Source: Clostridia bacterium (GTDB lineage: Bacteria; Bacillota; Clostridia; Christensenellales; RUG350). From it: a stretch of 40,712 bases of DNA. The notes under the pieces are model-generated. The model had not been told where the DNA came from, did not search any database, and saw only the letters and a program-made list of their open reading frames with translations. A program made the translations under genes and the position numbers. The stretch covers positions 1-40,712 of the forward strand of contig JAFQWW010000058.1 in assembly GCA_017407285.1 (NCBI GenBank). The letters run 5' to 3'. Below are positions 1 to 7,009 of the stretch, in pieces. Every line of letters starts with the position of its first letter. The first letter of the stretch is position 1.

Positions 1-9
1 CCTTTTGCC

Positions 10-34
10 ACCCTTTTGGGCGCGACAAAAGGGT
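10..34. repeat. Inverted repeat ACCCTTTTG/CAAAAGGGT
   Basis: A 9-bp perfect inverted repeat (10-18 with 26-34) around a 7-nt GC-rich centre. Neither strand has a T-run directly after it, so it does not look like an intrinsic terminator. The window edge hides its context; it may be part of a palindromic intergenic element. Confidence 0.4.
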
Positions 35-71
35 GAGTAAAGTATATAAAAATAAGATTAAAAGTTTTTAC

Positions 72-102
72 AAAAAAAGGACCTGCTTTTTAGCAGGTCC
101 TT
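72..102 (-). terminator. glyS intrinsic terminator
   Basis: An 11-bp stem (77-87 with 92-102) with a 4-nt loop. On the minus strand it is followed by a run of seven T (complement of 72-78). It lies 18 bp past the glyS stop codon and is the expected end of that transcript. Confidence 0.9.
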
Positions 103-120
103 CCAATATAAAATATCTAC

Positions 121-1506
121 TTAGAACTCAATGGCTTTTGCGATATAAGCCTCAAGGTCTTCTATCTTGATTCTTTCTTGTTTCATCGTATCTCTCTCAC
201 GAATAGTTACGCAACCGTCTTCCAAGGTCTCAAAGTCAACCGTTACGCAGAAAGGAGTACCGATTTCGTCCTGTCTACGATAACGTTTACCGATAGAACC
301 GCTTCCGTCGAAATCACAGTTGAACTTTTTGGACAAAGCGGAGTAAATCTCTTCTGCTTTCTCGTTGAGTTGTTTCTGCAAGGGGAGAACGGCAACCTTG
401 ATAGGAGCGATGAAGGGGTGGAAATGCAAAACTACACGGGAGTCGCCACCTTCAAGTTCTTCTTGTTCGTAAGCGTTACACAAGAGAGCAAGCACCATAC
501 GTTCTACACCCAACGAAGGCTCGATAACGTAGGGAACGTACTTTTCGTTAGTAACGGGATCGGTGTAGGAGAGGTCTTTACCCGATCTATTCATATGTTG
601 AGTCAAATCGTAGTCCGTTCTATCCGCAATACCCCAAAGTTCGCCCCAACCGAAGGGGAAGAGGAATTCAAAGTCCGTGGTAGCTTTGGAATAGAAACAA
701 AGTTCTTCCTTGTCGTGGTCACGAAGACGGAGTTTGTTGTCGTCGAAACCTAAAGACAAGAGCCAATTATGGCAGAAGCTTCTCCAGTAATCAAACCATT
801 CAAGGTCGGTACCGGGTTTGCAGAAGAATTCAAGTTCCATTTGTTCGAACTCACGTACGCGGAAGATAAAGTTACCCGGAGTAATCTCGTTACGGAAAGA
901 TTTACCAACCTGACCGATACCGAAAGGAACTTTTTTACGAGTAGTACGTTGAACGTTTTTGAAGTTTACGAAGATACCTTGAGCGGTTTCGGGACGGAGA
1001 TAAACGGTGTTAGCAGAGTCCTCGGTAACGCCTTGGAAAGTTTTGAACATAAGGTTAAACTTTCTGATACCCGTAAAGTTGGACTTACCGCAAATAGGAC
1101 AAGGAATAGCGTTGTCTGCTATATACTGTTCCATCTGCTCGTTAGACCAACCAGCGATATTAAGGTCGAGTTTTTTGCGTTTAGCATAATCCTCTATAAG
1201 ATTATCCGCTCTATGACGAGATTTACATTCTTTACAGTCCATCAAAGGATCGGAGAAACCACCCAAGTGACCGCTAGCGTGCCAAACCTCGCTATTCATC
1301 AAAATAGCGCAGTCTACGCCTACGTTGTAGGGGGATTCTTGAACGAACTTTTTAAGCCAAGCTTTCTTAACGTTAGCCTTAAGTTCCGAACCTAAAGGAC
1401 CGTAATCCCAAGTATTAGCGAGACCACCGTAGAGTTCACTACCGGGGAAAATGAAACCTCTGCTTTTACAAAGAGCAACGAGTTGATCCATAGTTAAATT
1501 TGCCAT
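121..1506 (-). CDS. glyS: Glycyl-tRNA synthetase, single-chain alpha2 type
   Basis: Class II synthetase that charges tRNA-Gly with glycine in the cytosol. Visible motifs: a Cys-rich zinc-knuckle insertion (CKECKSRH, later CPICGK), the RPETAQGIF segment, motif 2 around FRNEITPGN with [14 protein letters not shown], and motif 3 at [14 protein letters not shown], followed by an anticodon-binding domain beginning near [13 protein letters not shown]. The 461 residues match the archaeal/eukaryotic-like family used by many Gram-positive bacteria, as opposed to the two-subunit GlyQS form. An in-frame GTG exists at 1515, but the ATG at 1506 is preferred because GAGAGGTG lies 6-8 nt upstream. No T-box fits in the roughly 35-nt leader. 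It has its own promoter just inside the end of the upstream gene. Confidence 0.97.
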   Translation of the reverse strand: MANLTMDQLVALCKSRGFIFPGSELYGGLANTWDYGPLGSELKANVKKAWLKKFVQESPYNVGVDCAILMNSEVWHASGHLGGFSDPLMDCKECKSRHRADNLIEDYAKRKKLDLNIAGWSNEQMEQYIADNAIPCPICGKSNFTGIRKFNLMFKTFQGVTEDSANTVYLRPETAQGIFVNFKNVQRTTRKKVPFGIGQVGKSFRNEITPGNFIFRVREFEQMELEFFCKPGTDLEWFDYWRSFCHNWLLSLGFDDNKLRLRDHDKEELCFYSKATTDFEFLFPFGWGELWGIADRTDYDLTQHMNRSGKDLSYTDPVTNEKYVPYVIEPSLGVERMVLALLCNAYEQEELEGGDSRVVLHFHPFIAPIKVAVLPLQKQLNEKAEEIYSALSKKFNCDFDGSGSIGKRYRRQDEIGTPFCVTVDFETLEDGCVTIRERDTMKQERIKIEDLEAYIAKAIEF

Positions 1507-1547
1507 AACACACACCTCTCGTGTAAATTTTTTTGATTATCCATAGT

Positions 1548-1576
1548 AGTATAACAAAAATTTTTTTTAATTGCAA
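1548..1576 (-). promoter_or_regulatory. glyS promoter
   Basis: On the minus strand, TTGCAA (1576-1571), a 17-nt spacer and TATACT (1553-1548). The start is predicted near 1541, giving a leader of about 35 nt. The -35 sits only a few bases past the stop codon of the preceding gene. Confidence 0.75.
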
Positions 1577-2517
1577 GTAAGAAGGTGTATTATATTGCTA
1601 ATTTTCCCATTTTCCACCTTGATTTTGTATAAATCGGGGCGTATTATTCTCTCTTTTGAGTTATAAAGAGCTACGACGTCTAAGTCCCATTCCCCAAAGT
1701 CGGGCGAAACCACGGTGTCTACCTCTCCGATAAATTCTAGAATAGCACTCCTATCGTTGGACAGTCCGTCGTCTAGAAGACGAGCGAAGTTCTCGTCCCC
1801 CATAAATAAAGACTCAAAGAAAAGATAGGGTAGTAAAATATCGGGATAGGAGTGTTTTATAGTCGGGACGAAATCACGCTTGACGGCGGTTGAGAAAGCA
1901 GGGTAGAAAGACCTAACCTCGTGGCGAAGCATAGTAGGCAAAACCTCTACAGTCTTAACCCCGTTCTCCAAAACTACTATTTCGTCCGCTATAAGTTCGT
2001 GCATTATTTTCCACTCTTGCTCGTTGGAATACAGTGCAAGTAGATATTCTTTATCCTGCACCCGTCCGTTTACGCAAACTATAGCCCCTCTATCCAATTC
2101 TTTTACCTTCATTTTCAAGTTTTCCACACCCTCTGGTAGATCGAAGGTGTAAAACGACGTTCCTTCGCACATAATTTTCTTTATTCCGTCGTCGTAGAGG
2201 GTAACGAGGTCTTTGTTGAGTTTTTTTTGACCGAGTACGCGAGGCGTAAACCGAAATTGTACCTTAGGTGGCGCTAGATGAATAGTCGCTCGTCCCTCTC
2301 CCCAACAAATAACTCGAGCCCCACCCGATATATCCGCTATTTTATCGTTAGTAATCGTGATTATTAAGGTGTAAGCGGAATATTTTTCGGGAGAAGAGGG
2401 GAGAACGGATAGTTGCACTCTCTCCTCCTCTTTCGTGATAATACTAAACGGAGCGATTTTTTGCGCCCCTTCGTAAAAGATACTACACGGTATTTCAGAA
2501 ACTATTTTAATATTCAT
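1567..2517 (-). CDS. Hypothetical cytosolic protein
   Basis: A 316-residue protein I do not recognise. It has no signal peptide or membrane segment. The N-terminal two thirds look beta-rich with alternating hydrophobic residues; the last third, from about LRHEVRSFYPAF, looks helical with an acidic loop (MGDENFARLLDDGLS). The first possible start is TTG at 2523, but ATG at 2517 is the better choice. A Shine-Dalgarno is not evident. TATAAT occurs five bases before the ATG, but a matching -35 is poor. glyS follows 60 bp downstream with its own promoter. Coding is supported by the long open frame and by codon use like its neighbours. Confidence 0.75.
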   Translation of the reverse strand: MNIKIVSEIPCSIFYEGAQKIAPFSIITKEEERVQLSVLPSSPEKYSAYTLIITITNDKIADISGGARVICWGEGRATIHLAPPKVQFRFTPRVLGQKKLNKDLVTLYDDGIKKIMCEGTSFYTFDLPEGVENLKMKVKELDRGAIVCVNGRVQDKEYLLALYSNEQEWKIMHELIADEIVVLENGVKTVEVLPTMLRHEVRSFYPAFSTAVKRDFVPTIKHSYPDILLPYLFFESLFMGDENFARLLDDGLSNDRSAILEFIGEVDTVVSPDFGEWDLDVVALYNSKERIIRPDLYKIKVENGKISNIIHLLTCN

Positions 2518-2835
2518 ACCCAATTATATTCTGTCCTTAATGAATAAATAACCGTAATAAATATAACTAACTTAAGTATATATATTATATACAATAAAAT
2601 ATAGGGTAAAAAACGAGTGCGGAATCTAATTATCCATAAGCAGACGACTAATATTGTCAGAAACTGACCTATAAAGGTGAAAATGTAAAACTTTTTACCA
2701 AATTCTTAAAAAAGCTATTGACACAAAATGAAAAATTGTATATAATCATAATGTATTATCGGCTAATTTGTCGAACGATACGAAATAAAATCCATTCGAC
2801 TTATGTCGGAAATATGATTTTGGAGGTTGTTCATT
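2518..2835. other. AT-rich regulatory intergenic region
   Basis: 318 bp between two divergent genes. The left half is very AT-rich with no clear feature. The right half holds two inverted repeats (2656-2668 GTCAG/CTGAC, and 2676-2699 GGTGAAAA/TTTTTACC, one mismatch), then a consensus promoter at 2718-2746. In the predicted leader, GTCGAA (2770-2775) and TTCGAC (2795-2800) could pair. No ORF with a credible ribosome binding site was seen before 2836. Confidence 0.6.
2718..2746 (+). promoter_or_regulatory. Consensus promoter for the secreted-protein unit
   Basis: TTGACA (2718-2723), exactly 17 nt, TATAAT (2741-2746): a perfect sigma-A type match. The start is predicted near 2753, giving a leader of about 83 nt before the peptide gene. 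Confidence 0.9.
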
Positions 2836-2988
2836 ATGAAAATTTACGAGAAACCTATGCTCAGTGTTATGAGTTTGGTTCAGAGTGAGACCGTAGCAGC
2901 AGATCCTTGGGGATCTTTTGCAGACGATTTGTCACAGTTGGGTGGCTCTATCACGTCTTATGAGTACGGCTCAGGTGTGCAGATTTAA
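2836..2988 (+). CDS. 50-residue peptide, function unknown
   Basis: A small ORF with a strong TGGAGG ribosome binding site 9 nt upstream and a consensus promoter further up. The peptide starts MKIYEKPMLSVMSLVQSE and ends SYEYGSGVQI. The K-x-Y-x-K-P-x-L-x-V opening resembles many tiny uncharacterised peptides of gut Clostridia and Bacteroidetes (recollection, not a search). The second half is rich in Gly, Ser and Asp and has no Cys. No hydrophobic segment long enough for a membrane span and no modification enzyme nearby. The next gene starts 12 nt after the stop behind AAGGAGG, so the two are almost certainly co-transcribed. It could be a secreted or RiPP-like peptide, a partner of the secreted protein, or a translated leader; the sequence does not decide. 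Confidence 0.75.
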   Translation: MKIYEKPMLSVMSLVQSETVAADPWGSFADDLSQLGGSITSYEYGSGVQI

Positions 2989-3000
2989 GGAGGGGCTAAG

Positions 3001-4998
3001 ATGAAAAAGATTTCTAAAATTGTTCTTGTATTAGCTGCTCTTTGCATGGTATTCAGCGCTTTCGCAGTAGTTGCTAGCGCAGAAAACACTGCATCTATGG
3101 CTGCTGATGCATATTTCGGCGAATATACTACTGCTAATCACAGTGGTGCCGCAAATATCTTCTTTGGTACTGTAAACACTGACGCTACCGAGTATGGTGT
3201 TATCATCACTCCCGAAGGCGCAGCTAATTCCCTTATCTTCCCCGGTCTTGTTAAAGGCGAAGACGGAAAATTCGGTGTTGCTATCTACGATATGCCCGAA
3301 GGACTCTACAGTGTAGCTATCTATTCTGGTGACATCGCTAACGCAGGTGCACAGTCTGAGTACGCTGTAAGCGCAGGTAAAAACTTCTATGCAAACAAAG
3401 GTCTTCAGGTTAAAGTTACCTTGGATTGGAACGGCGCGCGTAACCACGAACAGTGGTACATCTACGCTGCAGCTGGTGACAAGATCACTGCTCCCGATGC
3501 AACTGTTGAAGGTATCGTTCTTCCCGGTGAATTAGACGGTTGGTACAAAGCTGACGACACCGAGTTCGATTTCGAAAACGACGTTGTTACCGAAGACATT
3601 ACCTTGAAGGCTCAATGGATCGCAGACGACATATCCGAGAAAGTATACGACGCTTACACTACCGCTTCTGGTAAGATGAGCTTCGGTACCTCTGTTCCTG
3701 CAGATATCTCTGACGGTTCTACCTTGAACATTGAGTTCGACGTTATCGCAGCTAATATGCCTAAAGCTAACTACAACTTCTACGTAATGCTCGGATATGA
3801 TAACAACCACTACAACCAGTCTGGTCGTTTCTTCACCTTCCAGTACGCTAACTGGGCATATTTCGATCCGTGGCCCGGTCACTACTTGACTCAGAACAAT
3901 AAGAACAATGTAGGCGTTGACAACGGTACTGGTTGGGATCCCACCCAGATGATCGTTAAAGATCAGAGCGTTAAGTTCTCTTACACCGCTCCTACCGCAG
4001 AGACCACTGGTTCTTTGTACGTTTACGTAAAACATATGGCTCAGTCCGATAGCGAATACGTTTTGCTTGCTGACACTACCAATTTGACCTTGGATAACGT
4101 TCAGGACACCTCTAGAGTATTTATGGGACTTTGTCTTGATGAAAACGCTGGTGCTCGTGGCTGGACCTTCACTGGTTACAGATCTTGGGTAGATAGAGTA
4201 GGCGGTGGCGTAGAGGAAAACTACGGTTTCAACTCCGCTACTAACGGTGATGCAGACGTTGTTGAGAACACTGAAATTGAAGTTCCCACTTTCGTAACTT
4301 GGGAAGAAGGCAAACTCTTAAATATCCGCGCTAACACCGATGCATCTGTTGATTCAAACGGTTCCTTCCAGATGTGGTATGGTAACATGCAGGGTGTAGA
4401 TCTTGCTCCTGGTGAGACCTTGACTTGGGAATTCACCGTTGACTCCGTTGAGTACGGTTTGTGGTACAACGTTTGGGGTGGAGTATCCGTCGTTTCCGGC
4501 GTATTCCCCACTAGCGTACCTCAGTCCTACGGTAAGACCGTTGGTTTCTACGGAAACTTCGCATTAGACACCGGTTCTTACGACGGTCGTTACGCTACTA
4601 TCTGTGGTGACACCAACTACAACGAGTACTGTGAGCTTGAAGAAGGTTACTCCAACTTCGACCCCTACACCGATGGTTGTAACTACGGTGGCGAGGCTTT
4701 GAATATTAAGATCGAGTACACCGCTCCCGATTTCGATAACATGATCGACGGTAGCCTCGTATACTACAAGAAAGTTGCATCTAGCGAAGATTGGATCAAA
4801 GTTACCTCCGTTCTCTATCCTGATTTGACCGACGATCTCCATATCGTTATTTGGTACAATTCTGGTCAGAACGCAGGTGGTGCATGGGATTTCATCATGT
4901 CTGATTACAAGATGTACACCTCTGAAGGTCAAGACTTGAATAGAGTTATCTCCGTAGGTGGTATCGGTCAGGTTCAAGAATACGTTCCTGCTGAATAA
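3001..4998 (+). CDS. Secreted protein with InlB-type repeat and duplicated domain
   Basis: A 665-residue exported protein. Residues 1-27 form a Sec signal peptide (KK, hydrophobic core, cleavage expected after VASA). Residues about 139-207 match the Listeria-Bacteroides (Flg_new/InlB B) repeat: LDWNGA opening, DGWYKADDTEFDF centre, ITLKAQWI end. The rest appears to be two related beta-rich domains, roughly 210-405 and 430-655, each with a YTAP motif (Y328, Y573), a G-S-L-x-x-Y-x-K strand and a closing aromatic strand; they resemble carbohydrate-binding jelly rolls but I cannot assign a family. No LPXTG motif, C-terminal membrane anchor or catalytic motif is seen. Strong C-ending bias in Phe, Tyr, Asn and Asp codons, like the ribosomal genes here, suggests high expression. 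It follows the 50-residue peptide gene. Confidence 0.93.
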   Translation: MKKISKIVLVLAALCMVFSAFAVVASAENTASMAADAYFGEYTTANHSGAANIFFGTVNTDATEYGVIITPEGAANSLIFPGLVKGEDGKFGVAIYDMPEGLYSVAIYSGDIANAGAQSEYAVSAGKNFYANKGLQVKVTLDWNGARNHEQWYIYAAAGDKITAPDATVEGIVLPGELDGWYKADDTEFDFENDVVTEDITLKAQWIADDISEKVYDAYTTASGKMSFGTSVPADISDGSTLNIEFDVIAANMPKANYNFYVMLGYDNNHYNQSGRFFTFQYANWAYFDPWPGHYLTQNNKNNVGVDNGTGWDPTQMIVKDQSVKFSYTAPTAETTGSLYVYVKHMAQSDSEYVLLADTTNLTLDNVQDTSRVFMGLCLDENAGARGWTFTGYRSWVDRVGGGVEENYGFNSATNGDADVVENTEIEVPTFVTWEEGKLLNIRANTDASVDSNGSFQMWYGNMQGVDLAPGETLTWEFTVDSVEYGLWYNVWGGVSVVSGVFPTSVPQSYGKTVGFYGNFALDTGSYDGRYATICGDTNYNEYCELEEGYSNFDPYTDGCNYGGEALNIKIEYTAPDFDNMIDGSLVYYKKVASSEDWIKVTSVLYPDLTDDLHIVIWYNSGQNAGGAWDFIMSDYKMYTSEGQDLNRVISVGGIGQVQEYVPAE

Positions 4999-5020
4999 TC
5001 TTAGTTAATTGACTAATTAA

Positions 5021-5052
5021 AAGAGTGGTTCTTTTTGAACCACTCTTTTTTT
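5021..5052 (+). terminator. Terminator of the secreted-protein unit
   Basis: An 11-bp perfect stem (5021-5031 with 5037-5047), a 5-nt T loop and a T-run on the plus strand. It starts 23 bp after the stop codon. Confidence 0.93.
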
Positions 5053-5115
5053 ATTTTTCCGTAGAAAAAAATAAAAATCTTTACTAATTTTTTTTGTCTA
5101 CCCACCCTCAATTAC

Positions 5116-5144
5116 TTGAAAAATTTTCGTTATCGTATTATAAT
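5116..5144 (+). promoter_or_regulatory. Promoter of the F420 ligase-like gene
   Basis: TTGAAA (5116-5121), 17 nt, TATAAT (5139-5144). The predicted leader contains GTGATAA (5153-5159) and TTATCAC (5175-5181), a 7-bp hairpin ending 4 nt before the AGGAG. Confidence 0.85.
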
Positions 5145-5197
5145 AAATTGTCGTGATAATAAACAAAATCTTTTTTATCACAAAAGGAGTTTTTTCT

Positions 5198-6391
5198 ATG
5201 AGTCGCATGATTGGTACTGTATCACGTGGCGTACGCGCTCCCATCATCAGAGAAGGGGACGATATCATTGATATCGTTACCACCTCCGTATTAGATGCGT
5301 CCAAAGACGACGGTTTCAAATTCCGCGATCGCGATATCGTGGCTATGACCGAGGCTATCGTTGCACGCGCACAAGGCAATTACGCATCGGTTGACGATAT
5401 TGCAACCGACGTTAGAGCAAAGTTTGGCGGAAATACGGTAGGCGTTATTTTCCCTATTTTGAGCCGTAACCGTTTTGCTATATGTCTAAGAGGTATAGCA
5501 AAAGGTGCAAAGAAAATAGTTTTGATGCTCTCTTACCCCTCCGATGAGGTTGGTAACCATTTAGTGAGCCTTGATACCTTGGACGAAAAAGGAGTAAATC
5601 CCTATAGTGACGTTTTGTCCTTGGCTAAATATCGTGAACTTTTTGGATATGAAAAGCATAGATTTACGGGTATTGATTACGTTGAGTACTACGAAAACCT
5701 CATTCGTGAGTGTGGGGCAGAATGTGAAATAGTTTTTGCAAACAACCCTCGCGCTATTTTGGACTACACCAAAAACGTTTTAACTTGTGATATACATACT
5801 CGCGCACGTACCAAACGTATCTTAAAGTCCGCTGGTGCTAATATCGTTTTAGGTCTTGACGAGATTATGAATCATTCTATAAACGGTAGCGGTTATAACG
5901 CAGACTACGGTTTGTTAGGTTCAAATAAAGCAAACGAAGATAGAGTTAAACTCTTCCCTAGAGATTGTCAACCCATTGTTGATGCGATCCAAGCACGCTT
6001 GTTTGAAGCTACTGGAAAACACATAGAGGTTATGGTTTACGGTGACGGTGCGTTCAAAGATCCCGTAGGAAAGATTTGGGAACTTGCCGATCCCGTTGTT
6101 TCTCCTGCATACACTGACGGTTTGGAGGGCACTCCCAACGAGTTGAAACTCAAATATTTAGCAGATAACGAGTTTTCCAACCTCTCTGGTGACGAACTCA
6201 AAAATGCAATCAAAGAAAAGATTCACGCAAAAGACGGTAACCTCGTTGGTAAAATGGCATCTGAAGGAACTACTCCTCGTAGACTTACCGACTTAATAGG
6301 TTCTTTGTGCGACCTAACCTCAGGTTCGGGCGACAAAGGAACGCCGATAGTGTTTATTCAGGGGTATTTTGATAATTACACCGCTGAGTAA
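5198..6391 (+). CDS. Coenzyme F420-0:L-glutamate ligase family protein
   Basis: A 397-residue protein resembling the CofE/FbiB family, whose archaeal and actinobacterial members add glutamate to coenzyme F420-0 using GTP. The N-terminal part (IREGDDIIDIVTTSVLDA, then FKFRDRDIVAMTEAIVAR) follows the family's opening, and the repeated metal and nucleotide-loop regions appear as GDGAFKDPVGKIWELADP. Clostridia often carry this longer single-domain form although they are not known to make F420, so the real substrate is uncertain. The start was moved from 5153 to ATG 5198 because AAAGGAG lies 9 nt upstream. It is monocistronic, with its own promoter and a terminator-like palindrome after it. Its stop codon lies inside a 19-bp inverted repeat. 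Confidence 0.8.
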   Translation: MSRMIGTVSRGVRAPIIREGDDIIDIVTTSVLDASKDDGFKFRDRDIVAMTEAIVARAQGNYASVDDIATDVRAKFGGNTVGVIFPILSRNRFAICLRGIAKGAKKIVLMLSYPSDEVGNHLVSLDTLDEKGVNPYSDVLSLAKYRELFGYEKHRFTGIDYVEYYENLIRECGAECEIVFANNPRAILDYTKNVLTCDIHTRARTKRILKSAGANIVLGLDEIMNHSINGSGYNADYGLLGSNKANEDRVKLFPRDCQPIVDAIQARLFEATGKHIEVMVYGDGAFKDPVGKIWELADPVVSPAYTDGLEGTPNELKLKYLADNEFSNLSGDELKNAIKEKIHAKDGNLVGKMASEGTTPRRLTDLIGSLCDLTSGSGDKGTPIVFIQGYFDNYTAE

Positions 6392-6515
6392 AACGCGATA
6401 TTTGCGTCGATATACTTCAAAATAAAAAGGCTCCCTTCGGGTTACGTACCTTTTAGTACGCGCCCCTTAGGGAGCCTTTCTCTTTTTCGTCTCTCTCGCA
6501 AATATCGCGTTTTAC
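6388..6515. repeat. 19-bp perfect inverted repeat flanking a hairpin
   Basis: GTAAAACGCGATATTTGCG at 6388-6406 is exactly inverted at 6497-6515. The left arm overlaps the stop codon of the preceding gene. Between the arms is a 10-bp hairpin (6426-6435 with 6470-6479) containing a smaller CGTAC/GTACG hairpin, so the whole can fold as nested stems. Confidence 0.85.
6426..6490 (+). terminator. Terminator-like palindrome after the F420 ligase-like gene
   Basis: AAAGGCTCCC (6426-6435) pairs with GGGAGCCTTT (6470-6479), followed by a pyrimidine-rich tract ending in TTTTT. The large 34-nt interior itself folds, which is unusual for a plain terminator. Confidence 0.6.
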
Positions 6516-6520
6516 AAGTT

Positions 6521-6602
6521 AGTACGCTCCTCTCAAACGCTCACACTCCTCGTCTTACGTGTATCTCGGGCGTTTTACAAAAATTAACTATAAAAACCAA
6601 CC
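6521..6602. repeat. Direct repeat, copy 1
   Basis: An 82-bp copy of an imperfect direct repeat beginning AGTACGCTCC and containing AACGCTCACACTCCTCGTCT. The similarity resumes about 30 bp later at an ATAATTGCGTTTTACAAG block (to 6651). Confidence 0.85.
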
Positions 6603-6796
6603 AAAAATTGGTCGGTTTTTTATCTATCTTAGCATAATTGCGTTTTACAAGAAAATTCACGTACCACTTAGTACGCGCCCCTTGGGGCAGTTTTGCTATT
6701 TCGTCTATCTCGCAAATAATGCGTTTTACGATAAAACACCCGATATACGGCGTAATACTTCGTCGTGTATCACCTTTTATCAAGTCACGTACAAAA

Positions 6797-6880
6797 AGTA
6801 CGCTCCTTTCAAAAACGCTCACACTCCTCGTCTTACTTGCATTTCGGGCGTTTTATAAAAATCAAGCATAAAAATCATCC
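6797..6880. repeat. Direct repeat, copy 2
   Basis: An 84-bp second copy, 276 bp downstream of copy 1, with scattered substitutions and a 2-bp insertion. It is again followed by an ATAATCGCGTTTTACAAG block (to 6925), so the full repeating unit is about 130 bp. Confidence 0.85.
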
Positions 6881-6973
6881 TTTTTTATTCTTCTCGTCCT
6901 GCTCTGCATAATCGCGTTTTACAAGGTGTAGCACACGCTCGATACGTGCGCTTTTTCTACCTTTTTCTATTCC

Positions 6974-7003
6974 TTGACATAATACGCCAAAAGGGTATAT
7001 AAT
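6974..7003 (+). promoter_or_regulatory. Promoter abutting a glycosyltransferase start codon
   Basis: TTGACA (6974-6979), 18 nt, TATAAT (6998-7003). Only six bases separate the -10 from the ATG at 7010, so transcription should begin at or next to the A of the start codon. There is no Shine-Dalgarno. Confidence 0.85.
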
Positions 7004-7009
7004 ACGATT

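Larger units (their letters stand above)
6392..7009. other. Repeat-rich gene-free region
   Basis: 618 bp with no credible gene: the open frames in it have no ribosome binding site and track the repeats. It holds the inverted repeat above, an 82-bp direct repeat in two copies, three CGTAC-N5/6-GTACG mini-hairpins (6445-6460, 6660-6675, 6788-6802), and the motif GCGTTTTAC at 6507, 6570, 6640, 6721 and 6914, with a one-base variant at 6848 and the inverse at 6388. It may be decayed mobile palindromic elements or a structured RNA; no transposase is present. Confidence 0.75.

Noticed and set aside
178-1395. Rightward open frames of 191 and 208 codons antisense to glyS
   Set aside because: They are shadows of the glyS coding sequence, without ribosome binding sites or recognisable protein features.
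1507-1566. T-box riboswitch in front of glyS
   Set aside because: The predicted leader is only about 35 nt, with no antiterminator or specifier structure.
2836-2988. Lanthipeptide or other standard RiPP precursor
   Set aside because: The 50-residue peptide has no Cys and no modification enzyme, protease or exporter lies nearby; kept only as an unknown peptide.
3001-4998. Sortase-anchored surface protein
   Set aside because: No LPXTG-type motif, hydrophobic tail or positive end; the C-terminus reads QVQEYVPAE.
6559-6871. Two overlapping rightward open frames (99 and 77 codons) in the gene-free region
   Set aside because: No ribosome binding site, composition follows the repeats, and the frames arise from the duplicated block; not credible genes.
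6388-6925. CRISPR array
   Set aside because: The repeats are few, of unequal length and spacing, and there are no regular spacers or cas genes.
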